64,000 nt of DNA from Streptomyces sp. SID9727 (GCF_010550605.1 NZ_JAAGNI010000295.1:1-64000), one strand, 5' to 3'. Positions 36,488 through 45,324 are shown, counted from the first letter of the stretch. The notes: generated from the letters alone by a model not told the origin. Numbers and translations are program-made.

Positions 36488-36877
36488 CTACGGCTGCTGT
36501 CCCTCCGCCTTGCCCTTCTGCTGCTCGGCCTCCACGGCCTTGCGCACCTCGTCCATGTCCAGCTTCCTGGCCTGGCCGATGACGTCCTCCAGGGCCGCCT
36601 CCGGCAGTGCGCCGGGCTGCGCGAAGACCGCCACGTTGTCCCGGACGATCATCAGCGTGGGGATCGACCGGATCTCGAAGGCCGCCGCCAGCTCCTGCTG
36701 CGCCTCCGTGTCGACCTTCGCGAAGACCAGGTCCGTGTGGCGCTCGGACGCCGCGTCGTACACCGGGGCGAACTGCCGGCACGGGCCGCACCAGGAAGCC
36801 CAGAAGTCGATCAGGACGAACTCGTTGTCGCTGACGACCTGGTCGAAGTTTTCCTTGGTGAGCTCTACGGTGCTCAT
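36488..36877 (-). CDS. trxA: Thioredoxin
   Basis: 129 residues. Active-site WCGPC with Cys30 and Cys33 (FWASWCGPCRQF), the cis-Pro loop IRSIPTLMIV, and a ~25-residue charged C-terminal extension ending KGKAEGQQP. It reduces protein disulfides. Divergent from the flavin disulfide oxidoreductase at 36997, with 119 bp between. Confidence 0.94.
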   Translation of the reverse strand: MSTVELTKENFDQVVSDNEFVLIDFWASWCGPCRQFAPVYDAASERHTDLVFAKVDTEAQQELAAAFEIRSIPTLMIVRDNVAVFAQPGALPEAALEDVIGQARKLDMDEVRKAVEAEQQKGKAEGQQP

Positions 36878-36983
36878 GCGTTGCTCCCTCTTCCTGTGCC
36901 CGTATGAGACGTGTCCGGGTCAACGGTGCCCGTTCTCGTGCTATTCCGTGCCTGCCCATGTGGCCGACGTCCACACCCCCCGC

Positions 36984-36996
36984 CAGAATGGGCCGC
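36984..36996 (+). promoter_or_regulatory. -10 box for the disulfide oxidoreductase, leaderless layout
   Basis: CAGAAT (36984-36989) with 7 bp before the ATG at 36997, and no ribosome-binding site. Confidence 0.4.
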
Positions 36997-38433
36997 ATGA
37001 CACATGGAGCGCAGCCTGTCGAGTACGACGTCGTGGTCATCGGAGCGGGTCCGGTGGGTGAGAACGTGGCGGACCGGGCCCGGGCCGCCGGGCTGACCAC
37101 CGCGGTGGTCGAGGCGGAGCTGATCGGCGGTGAGTGCTCCTACTGGGCGTGCATGCCGAGCAAGGCGCTTCTGCGCCCCGTCGTCGCCCGCGCCGACGCC
37201 CGCCGCGTCCCCGGCCTGAGCGGCGCCGTCCAGGGACCGCTGGACGCCGCCGCCGTCCTCGCCCACCGCGACGAGTACGCCTCGCACTGGAAGGACGACG
37301 GCCAGGCCGCCTGGCTCGACGGCATCGGCGCCGACGTCTTCCGCGGCCACGGCCGGCTGACCGGTCCCCGACAGGTCACCGTCACCGCGCCCGACGGCAC
37401 GGAGCACCGGCTCACCGCCCGGCACGCCGTCGCGGTCTGCACGGGCAGCAAGGCCGTGGTCCCCGGCCTGCCCGGCATCGAGGACGCCCGCCCCTGGACC
37501 AGCCGCGAGGCGACGAGCGCCAAGGCGGTCCCCGGCCGGCTCGTCGTGGTCGGCGGGGGAGTCGTCGGCGTCGAGATGGCCACCGTGTGGAACGCGCTCG
37601 GCGCGAAGGTCACCATGCTCGTACGCGGCGAGGGGCTCCTGCCCCGGATGGAGCCGTTCGCCGGTGAGCTGGTCGCCGAGGCGCTCACCGAGGCCGGCGC
37701 GGACATCCGTACCGGCGTCTCGGCCACCGCCGTACGGCGCGCGGCCGGCGAAGGACCGGTCACCGTGGAACTCGACAACGGCGAGAGCGTCGAGGCCGAC
37801 GAGGTCCTCTTCGCCACCGGCCGCGCCCCGCGCACCGACGACCTGGGCCTGGAGACGGTCGGCCTGGAACCCGGCTCCTGGCTCACCGTCGACGACACCT
37901 GCCGGGTCGAGGGCACGGACTGGCTCTACGCGGCCGGCGACGTCAACCACCGGGCGCTCCTGACCCACCAGGGCAAGTACCAGGCACGCGTCACGGGTGA
38001 CGCGATCGGGGCCCGCGCGCAGGGCAAGCCGCTGGACACCGCCCGCTGGGGCGCCCACGCGGCGACCGCCGACCACGCGGCCGTCCCCCAGGTCGTCTTC
38101 ACCGACCCGGAGGCCGCTTCGGTGGGCCTCTCCCTGGCCGAGGCGGAACAGGCCGGCCACCGCGTCCGCGCCGTCGACTACGACCTCGCCTCCGTGGCCG
38201 GGTCGGGCCTGTACGCGGACGGCTACCGGGGCCGCGCCCGCATGGTGGTGGACCTCGACCGCGAAGTCCTGCTGGGCGTCACGTTCGTCGGTCCCGGCAT
38301 CGGCGAACTGCTCCACTCGGCGACGATGGCGGTCGCGGGCGAGATCCCCGTCGACCGGTTGTGGCACGTGGTCCCGTCGTACCCGACGATCAGCGAGGTG
38401 TGGCTGCGGCTGCTGGAGACGTACCGCGGGTAG
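36997..38433 (+). CDS. FAD/NAD(P)-dependent disulfide oxidoreductase with altered active site
   Basis: 478 residues. Class I pyridine nucleotide-disulfide oxidoreductase: FAD loop VVVIGAGPVGENVADRA, redox pair Cys47/Cys52 (GGECSYWACMPSK), NAD loop LVVVGGGVVGVEMATVW, and second FAD contact LYAAGDVN. The C-terminal dimerisation domain ends VVPSYPTISE, where lipoamide and glutathione reductases have HxHPTxSE; the catalytic His is replaced by Tyr462. The disulfide is therefore present but the acid/base partner is not, so it may act on a different acceptor, as do some mercuric reductase-like and quinone-reducing relatives. The ATG at 36997 was chosen over upstream codons because the family sequence begins there. 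Confidence 0.88.
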   Translation: MTHGAQPVEYDVVVIGAGPVGENVADRARAAGLTTAVVEAELIGGECSYWACMPSKALLRPVVARADARRVPGLSGAVQGPLDAAAVLAHRDEYASHWKDDGQAAWLDGIGADVFRGHGRLTGPRQVTVTAPDGTEHRLTARHAVAVCTGSKAVVPGLPGIEDARPWTSREATSAKAVPGRLVVVGGGVVGVEMATVWNALGAKVTMLVRGEGLLPRMEPFAGELVAEALTEAGADIRTGVSATAVRRAAGEGPVTVELDNGESVEADEVLFATGRAPRTDDLGLETVGLEPGSWLTVDDTCRVEGTDWLYAAGDVNHRALLTHQGKYQARVTGDAIGARAQGKPLDTARWGAHAATADHAAVPQVVFTDPEAASVGLSLAEAEQAGHRVRAVDYDLASVAGSGLYADGYRGRARMVVDLDREVLLGVTFVGPGIGELLHSATMAVAGEIPVDRLWHVVPSYPTISEVWLRLLETYRG

Positions 38434-38455
38434 GAGCCGCCGGGGCGACGGCGGG

Positions 38456-41400
38456 TCAGTGCACCTGGCTTCCCGTCGGCAGGTGGAACCTGCGGTGGCC
38501 GCAGGCGACGCACGGAGCGCCGTGAATGCCGCGCAGCCTCTGCAGAGGCAGGGGACGCGCCGTGTCGTTCCTCGCGGACGGCGCGGGAGCGACCAGGGCC
38601 CGGCCCTTCGGTTCGAGTGCGTAGCCGAGGGAGCCGGCGTGCGCCGGGCGGATGAGCCCTTCCTGGATCAAGGAACGGATCGCTGCCTTCACGGCTCGCC
38701 GCGGCACGTGCCGGCAAAGGAGCCCCGCCAGTTTCGGGCCGTCGTGACCCTCCCATTCCAGGAGGAGCGCCAGAAGGGTCGTGTGGAGCGGAACGCGGCT
38801 GCGACGACGGCTGGGAGCGACGGCGGAAGCCTTCCGCTGCGCGGAGTGCGGGTGCACGTCGTCCTCGACGGGTGGAGGCGGAGGAGGATGAGCGGCGGCG
38901 GTGAAGGCCGCCAGCTCACGGCCGTAGGCCACGGTCAGTATGTGGTGGTCGAACGAGAGTGCCTGGACCGTGTCGGGCAGCCACAGTTCGGTGTTGCCCA
39001 CGCCGGTGTCCGCGTCCCAGACGCGTACCCCGTTGTCCGGACCGCCGACCGCGACCACGGCTCCGTCAGGTGTGCTCCCGAGCCCGAGTACCGGGGCGGC
39101 CCCGCCTTCGACGGGAGCGCCGAGACGCACGGTGCTGAGCAGGCGGCCGGTCTCGGCATCGATGACGCGCACGCCGTGATGGCCGGTACGGAGGTGCTGA
39201 GAGGCCACACGCGGACCGGAGGGGCCCGCGACCATGCGCACGGCGGCGACGTACGGTGCTTCGCCTGCCGGGCTCAGCACGCGTCGGACGGCACCCGACA
39301 CCAGGTTCCACAGGACGATCTCGCCGTCGGCGCGGCCGGTGACGATCACGGGCGCGTCGCGGATTCGGCCCAGCGCCACGGACGACACCCCCTCGTACCG
39401 GCTCAGAGGACCGCCGCGGGGGCGGCCCGAGCCGAGGTCCCACAGGTGTAGCGAACCCCGGGCGTCGAGGGCCGCCAACACCGGGCGTCTGCGTGACCCT
39501 CCTGCCGAAAGGGCGACGACGGGGCTGTCCGGCTGATGGCTCCAGAGAAGGGCCCCGGTTTCGGCCAGCCGGACGACGATGCCCTTTCCCGAGTCGACGG
39601 AAGCGATCACGGGACCTTCGCGGGTCGCCCCCAGCGCTACCGCGTACACGGGACTGTCCCCGGCCATGCGTGCGCTGAGGAGGCTGCCGGTGCGGCTGTC
39701 CAGGACTCGCAGCCGGTTGTCGCCGCAGGCGGTGACCACCAGGGGACGGCCCCGGGAGGTGTCCGATGCCAGTGCTTCGATGCGCCCCGGGTGGATGGCT
39801 CCCGCGACGTGCTCGGTCCGGTCGGAGAGGTCCCAGACACGTCCCGTCGCGTCGTCGCCGCAGCTGACCGCCTTCCACCGGTCGGAGGCCGTCGGAAGGT
39901 CGAATGCGACGACGCGGCGGACGGGGCCTGTGTGGCCTGTGTACGTGTGCAGTTCTCCGCCGCTCTCGGCGTGCCAGCTTCGGACGGTGTCGTCCGCCGA
40001 GGCCGACAGGATGATGAGACTGGCCGGGGTGAGGCGGCTGTTGCGCCGTTGCGTGACTGATCGGACATGCTGGCGGAAAACACTCCGATCCATCTGCCGC
40101 TCGTCGAGCTCGGGATCGGTGCCCTCCTGCGCCGCGTACGGGACGTGGACGGAGTCGAGGGCCAGAACGGCCTTGTGGTGGCCCTCCAACTGCTGCAGGC
40201 GCTCGCCCGTGTAGAGGTCCCAGACCCGGATCGTGCCGTCGGCTCCACCGGTGACCGCCATGCAGGGGGCCACGTCGTTCTCGGCCGTCAGATGCAGCAC
40301 GTCCAGGTCGCCAGGACGCCCTCGTCGGCTGAACGTCAGCGGGGAGCGGCCGGTTGGGGCGTCCCAGAGGCGTCCGGTTCCGTCGGCGAAGACCGCCACC
40401 GCGATGGGGGTCCCGTCGGACTCGCCGCACTGAAGACCCGTCACTTCCGCGGTGCACTGGAGGGTGTAGAGGATGAGCCCTGCCTCGATCCCGACGGCGA
40501 CCACCCGTGCGGGCTCCTCGCCCGTGGCGGACACGGCGGTGAGTGCGACGGGCTCATCCGGAGACCCGGCGAGGGCGAGCAGCCCGCGCAGAGTCCCGGA
40601 CGCGGCGGTGACAAGCACCCGGGAGCGCCCCCGTTCGAAGTCCGTGACACGGAGTGCTCCGTCGTGGCCGACGCTCACAGCAGACAGATGTCCGTCATGG
40701 ACAAGCGTCTTCAGTCCGGTCACGGGGCCGTCGTGGGCCGCGACGGCCCAAGCGGCCCGGCCGGTCCGCGCGTCCCACACACGCAGCCACCCGCCGGCGT
40801 CCCCGGTGACGATGAAGGCGCCACTGCCACGCGCGTGCGAGGCCAGCGAGGTGACGCCCCCGCCGTGACCCTTCCAGGCATGGCGCAGGGCACCGGTGCC
40901 GGCATGGAAGAGCCGGACCGTCTCGTCCGCACCCGCCGTGACGGCGAAGGTCTCGCCGTCGACCTCCGCGAGGGCGAGTTGGTGCAGGGCCCGGCTGTGT
41001 CCGGTGAACGAAGCCCGTAGCGCCGGCGAGATATTGGCAGCGGTGGACCACGCACACTGCCAGGCCGGGCTCTGTTCGCCCGGTGGGACGTAGAGAGCGC
41101 GGCTGATGCCGGGCTGTTGATGGCGCACGGCGTCCACTGCCAGGATGTGGCGCCGTTGCGCGGCCCGTGCCGTGGCGTGGTGAGGCAATGACGTGCGGTA
41201 GATGGTGAGAGACGTGTGGTCCTGCCACCCGGCCGGCGACGAGGCGAGGATGCTCCGCGCATCACCGTGGACGAGGAACTCCCAGTCCTCCAGCAGCAGA
41301 TCCAGACGACCGGCCTCAGCCGCGTGTTCGGCGCTGTGGCGCAGAAGGTACGGCGAGGCCCGCTCCCAGCGGAGGACGTCTCCCTCCGCCACCTCGGCGG

Positions 41401-41485
41401 TCAGCAGGTCGAAGACACGCTGCGCCACTCGTGTGCGAGGGGCAGCGCTCCCGTCGTCGTCGAAGTCGCCGGGCGGCATGTTCAC
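38456..41485 (-). CDS. WD40 beta-propeller protein with C-terminal winged-helix-like region (split NLR sensor)
   Basis: 1009 residues from GTG 41485, which overlaps the preceding stop (an ATG six bases on is the alternative). Residues ~8-75 (VFDLLTAEV...ASPYLLRHSAEHAAEAGRL) match the helical stretch that follows the ATPase in fused caspase/NACHT-WD40 proteins. Residues ~150-880 hold about 14 WD40-type blades (for example TVRLFHAGTG, WLRVWDARTGRAAW, TIRVWDLYTGERLQQL), enough for two propellers. After a Pro-rich linker, ~905-975 looks like a winged helix (GHDGPKLAGLLCRHVPRR, LIQEGLIRP), and the tail has CVACGHRRFH, a possible zinc site. With its neighbours it probably is the recognition part of a three-gene conflict system; ligand unknown. 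Confidence 0.85.
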   Translation of the reverse strand: MNMPPGDFDDDGSAAPRTRVAQRVFDLLTAEVAEGDVLRWERASPYLLRHSAEHAAEAGRLDLLLEDWEFLVHGDARSILASSPAGWQDHTSLTIYRTSLPHHATARAAQRRHILAVDAVRHQQPGISRALYVPPGEQSPAWQCAWSTAANISPALRASFTGHSRALHQLALAEVDGETFAVTAGADETVRLFHAGTGALRHAWKGHGGGVTSLASHARGSGAFIVTGDAGGWLRVWDARTGRAAWAVAAHDGPVTGLKTLVHDGHLSAVSVGHDGALRVTDFERGRSRVLVTAASGTLRGLLALAGSPDEPVALTAVSATGEEPARVVAVGIEAGLILYTLQCTAEVTGLQCGESDGTPIAVAVFADGTGRLWDAPTGRSPLTFSRRGRPGDLDVLHLTAENDVAPCMAVTGGADGTIRVWDLYTGERLQQLEGHHKAVLALDSVHVPYAAQEGTDPELDERQMDRSVFRQHVRSVTQRRNSRLTPASLIILSASADDTVRSWHAESGGELHTYTGHTGPVRRVVAFDLPTASDRWKAVSCGDDATGRVWDLSDRTEHVAGAIHPGRIEALASDTSRGRPLVVTACGDNRLRVLDSRTGSLLSARMAGDSPVYAVALGATREGPVIASVDSGKGIVVRLAETGALLWSHQPDSPVVALSAGGSRRRPVLAALDARGSLHLWDLGSGRPRGGPLSRYEGVSSVALGRIRDAPVIVTGRADGEIVLWNLVSGAVRRVLSPAGEAPYVAAVRMVAGPSGPRVASQHLRTGHHGVRVIDAETGRLLSTVRLGAPVEGGAAPVLGLGSTPDGAVVAVGGPDNGVRVWDADTGVGNTELWLPDTVQALSFDHHILTVAYGRELAAFTAAAHPPPPPPVEDDVHPHSAQRKASAVAPSRRRSRVPLHTTLLALLLEWEGHDGPKLAGLLCRHVPRRAVKAAIRSLIQEGLIRPAHAGSLGYALEPKGRALVAPAPSARNDTARPLPLQRLRGIHGAPCVACGHRRFHLPTGSQVH

Positions 41486-42333
41486 GCCTGTCGCGCTCCC
41501 TCTGCCCATGGAGCGGCCAGCAGCTCGGCCACCTCCGGCGTCTTCAGGTACTCCTCCACATGATGGAAGCGATACGTCCGGTGAACGGAGCAGTGCCGGT
41601 CGCTGTCCACTCCGTCGAACACGGCGGAGATGCCACGGACCGGCAGTGCGACGAGGTCGCCGGGATCCGCGAGGTTGACCCAGCGCCGCAGCGCCTGCGG
41701 CCTCCGGCCGCGGCCGCGCTCGGGGCTGGGGGTCAGCCGGTGGAAGACCGCCTTAGGCAGAGCCAGCGGCGAGCCCAGCGTGATGAGGAGCGGCACTTCC
41801 AGGGCTCCGCAGTCATGGAGGGCCTCGTAGGCGACGACGCTGCCCAGCGAGTGCGCGATCACCACATCGGGCCGGTGCGCGGTGAGCGCGGCACGCACGC
41901 GCTCCAGGACGGCCATCCGGGCCGGGCCGGGCTGCAGGTAGTGGTGCACTTCCTTGGCGAACCGGACCACGAACCATTCCATGAGGCCGGGGGAGCACGC
42001 TTTGGACGCGACGATGTCCTGGAGCTGGGAGCGCAGCAGGTAGGTGAGCCAGCCCTGGGCGACACCCGCCTGGGCCGCGGACGGTTCCAGCAGCGCGAAC
42101 ATGTCCGCCAGAATCGTCTCCTCGGGACCCGAGAGCTCTTCCAGGCGGCCGTCCTCGCCCTGGTGGCCACTGTCCTGGAGCAGGTCCGCGTAGTAGGCGA
42201 CACGTACATCGGCGTCCCGCGTGCCGCCGGTGGTCAGATGCTTCCCCCAGAGGGCCGACATATGGCCGGCCACGGCCACGGGGTCCTCGTTCACACGGAG
42301 GTTGCCGATGCCGTGGATACCCAGGATTCTCAT
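41482..42333 (-). CDS. Alpha/beta hydrolase (lipase/PGAP1-like) in a split NLR operon
   Basis: 283 residues. Opening strand ILGIHGIGN with the oxyanion-hole HG motif (residues 3-11), nucleophile Ser162 in IAHSLGSVVA, a likely acid in NLADPGDLVALP, and a late His in DRHCSVHRTYRFHHVEEYL. The fold resembles lipases and PGAP1-like esterases. It overlaps the caspase-STAND gene by ATGA and the WD40 gene by GTGA, so all three are made together. It may be a membrane- or lipid-attacking effector released or activated by the ATPase. No signal peptide or membrane helix, so it acts in the cytosol. Confidence 0.85.
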   Translation of the reverse strand: MRILGIHGIGNLRVNEDPVAVAGHMSALWGKHLTTGGTRDADVRVAYYADLLQDSGHQGEDGRLEELSGPEETILADMFALLEPSAAQAGVAQGWLTYLLRSQLQDIVASKACSPGLMEWFVVRFAKEVHHYLQPGPARMAVLERVRAALTAHRPDVVIAHSLGSVVAYEALHDCGALEVPLLITLGSPLALPKAVFHRLTPSPERGRGRRPQALRRWVNLADPGDLVALPVRGISAVFDGVDSDRHCSVHRTYRFHHVEEYLKTPEVAELLAAPWAEGARQA

Positions 42334-44378
42334 GCGGCCTCGCTGTCGAGTGGGTACGGGCGGTCCTGGAGGTAGTCGGACAGCCCTTGGTGGAAGAGGC
42401 GGTACAGGACCGAGCCATCGGTTTCGACGCCCGTACGCAGATAGAAGGAGCCCGCGTCGAGCAGCCCGCGGACGTGCTGCAGCAGTCTCCGGCCAGTCGC
42501 CCCCCGCAGCCCACTGCCCGGTGCCGCCGCTGGTTCGGGAGCGAACTCGGGCGCGACGGCCGCTACCGCCTCGATCGGGAAGCCGTCGCCCTTGGCGAAG
42601 GCGACCGCGGCCAGTACCGCACGGAGGTCCGCGCTGTCCGGCCGGTTGCCGATGTCGAGTTCGAGGACGCCCGGCAGGCTCCTGGGAACCGTGCGGCCAC
42701 GGGCGACCGCGGCATCCACGCTGCCGGGCGCCGGCTCGCCGGCCAGGACGTGGCCGAAGACGCGCGCCACGAGGAACGGCCCCCACTCGTGCATGCGGTC
42801 CGCCTCGTCGGTGAGTGTCGCGGCCACCGTCTCGGCCAGTGCCGTGCGGATGGGCCGTTGCTCGGGAGCGCCGTACTGGGGCAGGGAGGAGAGCCGGCGC
42901 AGTACGTGATTCCGCAGGTCACTGCGGATCTCCTGGACCGGGACGTCATCCAGGTCCAGGAGACCGCTGTCCCGATCGGCCAGGGTCAGCAAGGGGCCCG
43001 CTCTCCATCGGCGCGTGCCGACCAGCAGCCGCACCGATGACCGGCCGTCCGCGCGCACCGCCCTGGCCAGCGGCATCAGCAGTGACCTCATGAGGCCGTC
43101 GGGGTCCTCCGCCTCGTCCAGGGCGTCGAAGACGAGGGCGGGTACGGCGGGGAGTGCGCTGGTCTCGGAGATCAGGTCGGCCACGGTCCACTGTCGCTCC
43201 GGCTCGATCGGCAGCTTCCACTGAAGAGCGATCGAGGCCAGGATCGAGTCGATGTCGCGGCCACGGGAGTGGACCGCGGCCAGAAACGGGTTGGGGGAAC
43301 ACACTCCTTCCGGGTTCTGCGCGCTCAGGTATGCGCGAATGTCGGGAGCGGCGTCTATGACGGTCAGATGTCCCGAGCAGACGAGAGCGCCCAGAAGGGC
43401 CGACTTCCCCGAGCCGGGCGCGCCGGTGACCACGCGCAGTCCGCCGGCCCGATCGTCGTCCAGCCAGGCCGCCAGCCATTCCAGTTGGGACTGACGTCCC
43501 ACGAAATGATCGCCCACCCGGCTCATGAAGTGTTCGGCATCGAGGTCTGCCACGAAGGCCCGGACCGGAGGCGTGACGTCGTTCAGCCTTTCCAGCCGGA
43601 CGTCGGGGCGCCAGCGCGGGTTCGGGAAGAAGGGGAGCTCGGGCAGTTCCTGCGAGACGTCCACCCGCGTGGTGTGGATCACCTGCCTGCTGCCGAGTGC
43701 GTTCAGACTGCTCTGAATCGCTCGGGTGACCCGGTCCCAGCGGACGAAGCGAATCGAGGGAGAGGTGTCGAGACCGTGGTCGGCGATCCGTTCGAGGACG
43801 TCCGCCACAGCCTCGCTGAAGCGACCGTCGTAGGCGGGGAGATCGGGACTCGTCGCCGCGATCACCCATGCGTTCAGCTCACCGTCGGGGACCCGGGTCA
43901 GTTCGGACAGGCGCGCCGCACGACCGGCACGGCACAGGTCGACGACGAACAGGGTGGGTTCCCGCTGCTGGTGTGCGGTTCTCACCCACTGGCTCACATC
44001 GGTGCCGGTGCCGAGCGTCCCGCACGTGGGAACCATGTGGATGTGCTCCTGACCGGCCGCGGCCGGCGAGCGGTGGAGATCTGCCGCGGTAGCGCCGTGC
44101 GACATGGTGTGCACGATCCGCGTTGTGCCGGACGTGACGGCGTCGTCGCTGTGGAGTGTCACGGCCCTTCTGTCCGGTTCGGCGACCGACAGCACGTCGT
44201 ACCCGACGCGCTTGTAGGCGAGGCCGAGTCGGGACAGCAAATCCGGGACGAAGCTGAGCCGAGGCCAGTCGGTGCGGCCCGCTGCGGGCTCGTCGCGCGG
44301 GTCCGTTGTGGTGGGGAACTGCTCGACACCCATGAGCAGCACCTGCCCCGTGCCCGCTTCTCCTGTCTCCACGTGCAC
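42330..44378 (-). CDS. Caspase-like protease fused to a STAND (NACHT-like) ATPase
   Basis: 682 residues from GTG 44378, which follows GGGAGGG by 5 bp (a longer TTG form from 44432 is possible). The N-terminal caspase-like domain (about 10-250) has the core strand GQVLLMGVEQF, the catalytic His94 (TMSHGATA) and Cys149 (VVDLCRAG). A STAND-type ATPase follows (about 290-560): VGRQSQLEWL, Walker A GAPGSGKSA with Lys325, Walker B VFDALDEAED at Asp418, and LVGTRRW as a sensor motif. The C terminus ends LYRLFHQGLSDYLQ, the point where such proteins normally continue into a helical arm and WD40 repeats. Here those parts are in a separate gene two positions on. Predicted role: self-protective (antiphage or suicide) protease triggered by ATPase oligomerisation. 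Confidence 0.88.
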   Translation of the reverse strand: MHVETGEAGTGQVLLMGVEQFPTTTDPRDEPAAGRTDWPRLSFVPDLLSRLGLAYKRVGYDVLSVAEPDRRAVTLHSDDAVTSGTTRIVHTMSHGATAADLHRSPAAAGQEHIHMVPTCGTLGTGTDVSQWVRTAHQQREPTLFVVDLCRAGRAARLSELTRVPDGELNAWVIAATSPDLPAYDGRFSEAVADVLERIADHGLDTSPSIRFVRWDRVTRAIQSSLNALGSRQVIHTTRVDVSQELPELPFFPNPRWRPDVRLERLNDVTPPVRAFVADLDAEHFMSRVGDHFVGRQSQLEWLAAWLDDDRAGGLRVVTGAPGSGKSALLGALVCSGHLTVIDAAPDIRAYLSAQNPEGVCSPNPFLAAVHSRGRDIDSILASIALQWKLPIEPERQWTVADLISETSALPAVPALVFDALDEAEDPDGLMRSLLMPLARAVRADGRSSVRLLVGTRRWRAGPLLTLADRDSGLLDLDDVPVQEIRSDLRNHVLRRLSSLPQYGAPEQRPIRTALAETVAATLTDEADRMHEWGPFLVARVFGHVLAGEPAPGSVDAAVARGRTVPRSLPGVLELDIGNRPDSADLRAVLAAVAFAKGDGFPIEAVAAVAPEFAPEPAAAPGSGLRGATGRRLLQHVRGLLDAGSFYLRTGVETDGSVLYRLFHQGLSDYLQDRPYPLDSEAA

Positions 44379-44477
44379 CCCGTCCCTCCCCAGTGCGGTC
44401 CCCCCGGACGCTACAAGAAGCTTCCACGACAAGGGTATGTGGCGGTCGGAGCCCTTCGTACGCCCCGAGGGGCCCTC

Positions 44478-45065
44478 TCAGATCGGCCGACCGGCCGGTT
44501 CCGCTACGAGCGGCCGTCCGACGCGCAGGTTCCAGCGCCCCGAGCGGCCGCTCAGCTCCGTCAGCGTGAGCGGGGCGACGTCGAGGCGCCAGAACGCCAG
44601 AGGCGGCAGCGCGAGCGCGTGGACCACGGCCGCGCGTACCAGGGAGGGCTCGGCGACGGCCAGCACGCGGCCGGCACCGCTCACCGAGTCGAGCCAGGCC
44701 CCCGCTCGCGCGCACAGGCCGTGCAACGACTCGCCGCCGTGCGGGGCGGCCGAGGGGTCGGCCAGCCAGGCGGCCACCCCTTCCGGCTCGCGCGCACTCA
44801 CCTCGTCCAGCCGGGCACCCGACCAGCGGCCCAACTCCCAGTCTTCCAAAGCGGGTTCAGCCGTGGAGTGCAACCCCAGTGCCTCCGCGGTACGGGCGCA
44901 CCGCTCGGACGGGCCGTGCACCGCCCGGTCCGCGTCCGGGACATGGGGTGCGGCCAGCCGAGCCGTACGCACCCCCGACGCGTCGAGTGCGGCGCCACCG
45001 GCGAACCGGGTTTCACGCAACGCCGCGTTCATCGCCGGTGAGATCAACATCACCCGAACCGTCAT
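44478..45065 (-). CDS. Histidine-phosphatase-fold protein lacking both catalytic histidines
   Basis: 195 residues. The phosphoglycerate-mutase-like fold is recognisable from SPSERCARTAEALG-type (here GPSERCARTAEALG), WELGRWSGA, APHGGESLHGL and VRAAVVHALALPP. But the N-terminal RHG is replaced by SPA (MLISPAMNAAL), and the second catalytic His, normally in a TH-x-x-x-R motif, is Glu (AEPSLVRA). Enzyme activity is therefore unlikely. It is divergent from the cobalamin riboswitch-cbtBA unit; true homologues of this fold (CobC) act in cobalamin synthesis, so a binding or regulatory role in cobalt/B12 metabolism is the best guess. Confidence 0.75.
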   Translation of the reverse strand: MTVRVMLISPAMNAALRETRFAGGAALDASGVRTARLAAPHVPDADRAVHGPSERCARTAEALGLHSTAEPALEDWELGRWSGARLDEVSAREPEGVAAWLADPSAAPHGGESLHGLCARAGAWLDSVSGAGRVLAVAEPSLVRAAVVHALALPPLAFWRLDVAPLTLTELSGRSGRWNLRVGRPLVAEPAGRPI

Positions 45066-45164
45066 ACCCGCCCTCAACTCCCGGACCAGGGGCCCCACGG
45101 CCCAGCACACCATGGCATCCGGACCCGCAGGCCGCGTGCAGGGGGCATGGCGGAGCCGGTGCCC

Positions 45165-45315
45165 AGGCGGTATGGTCGCGGCGACATGACGAGGGTGTGA
45201 CGGAAGTCCGGTGAGAATCCGGCACGGTCGCGCCACTGTGTACCCGCGCACGCGGGAAGTCAGACCCAGCACCTTCGTCTCAGGCACCACGAACGGGACG
45301 CGTGTTCCCACAGGA
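45165..45315 (+). promoter_or_regulatory. Cobalamin (adenosylcobalamin) riboswitch
   Basis: Conserved aptamer parts upstream of cbtB: GACGGAAGTCCGGTGAGAAT (about 45199-45218), CGCGCCACTGTG (the B12 box, about 45229-45240) and GGGAAGTCAGACCC (about 45254-45267). The following segment can pair with the region around the AGGAGG ribosome-binding site (45312-45317), so binding of coenzyme B12 would reduce translation of the cobalt uptake genes. Confidence 0.9.
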
Positions 45316-45324
45316 GGTTCTGCC

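Noticed and set aside
42330..44432. TTG-started longer form of the caspase-STAND protein
   Set aside because: The GTG at 44378 has a GGGAGGG site at 5 bp, while the TTG has no ribosome-binding site.
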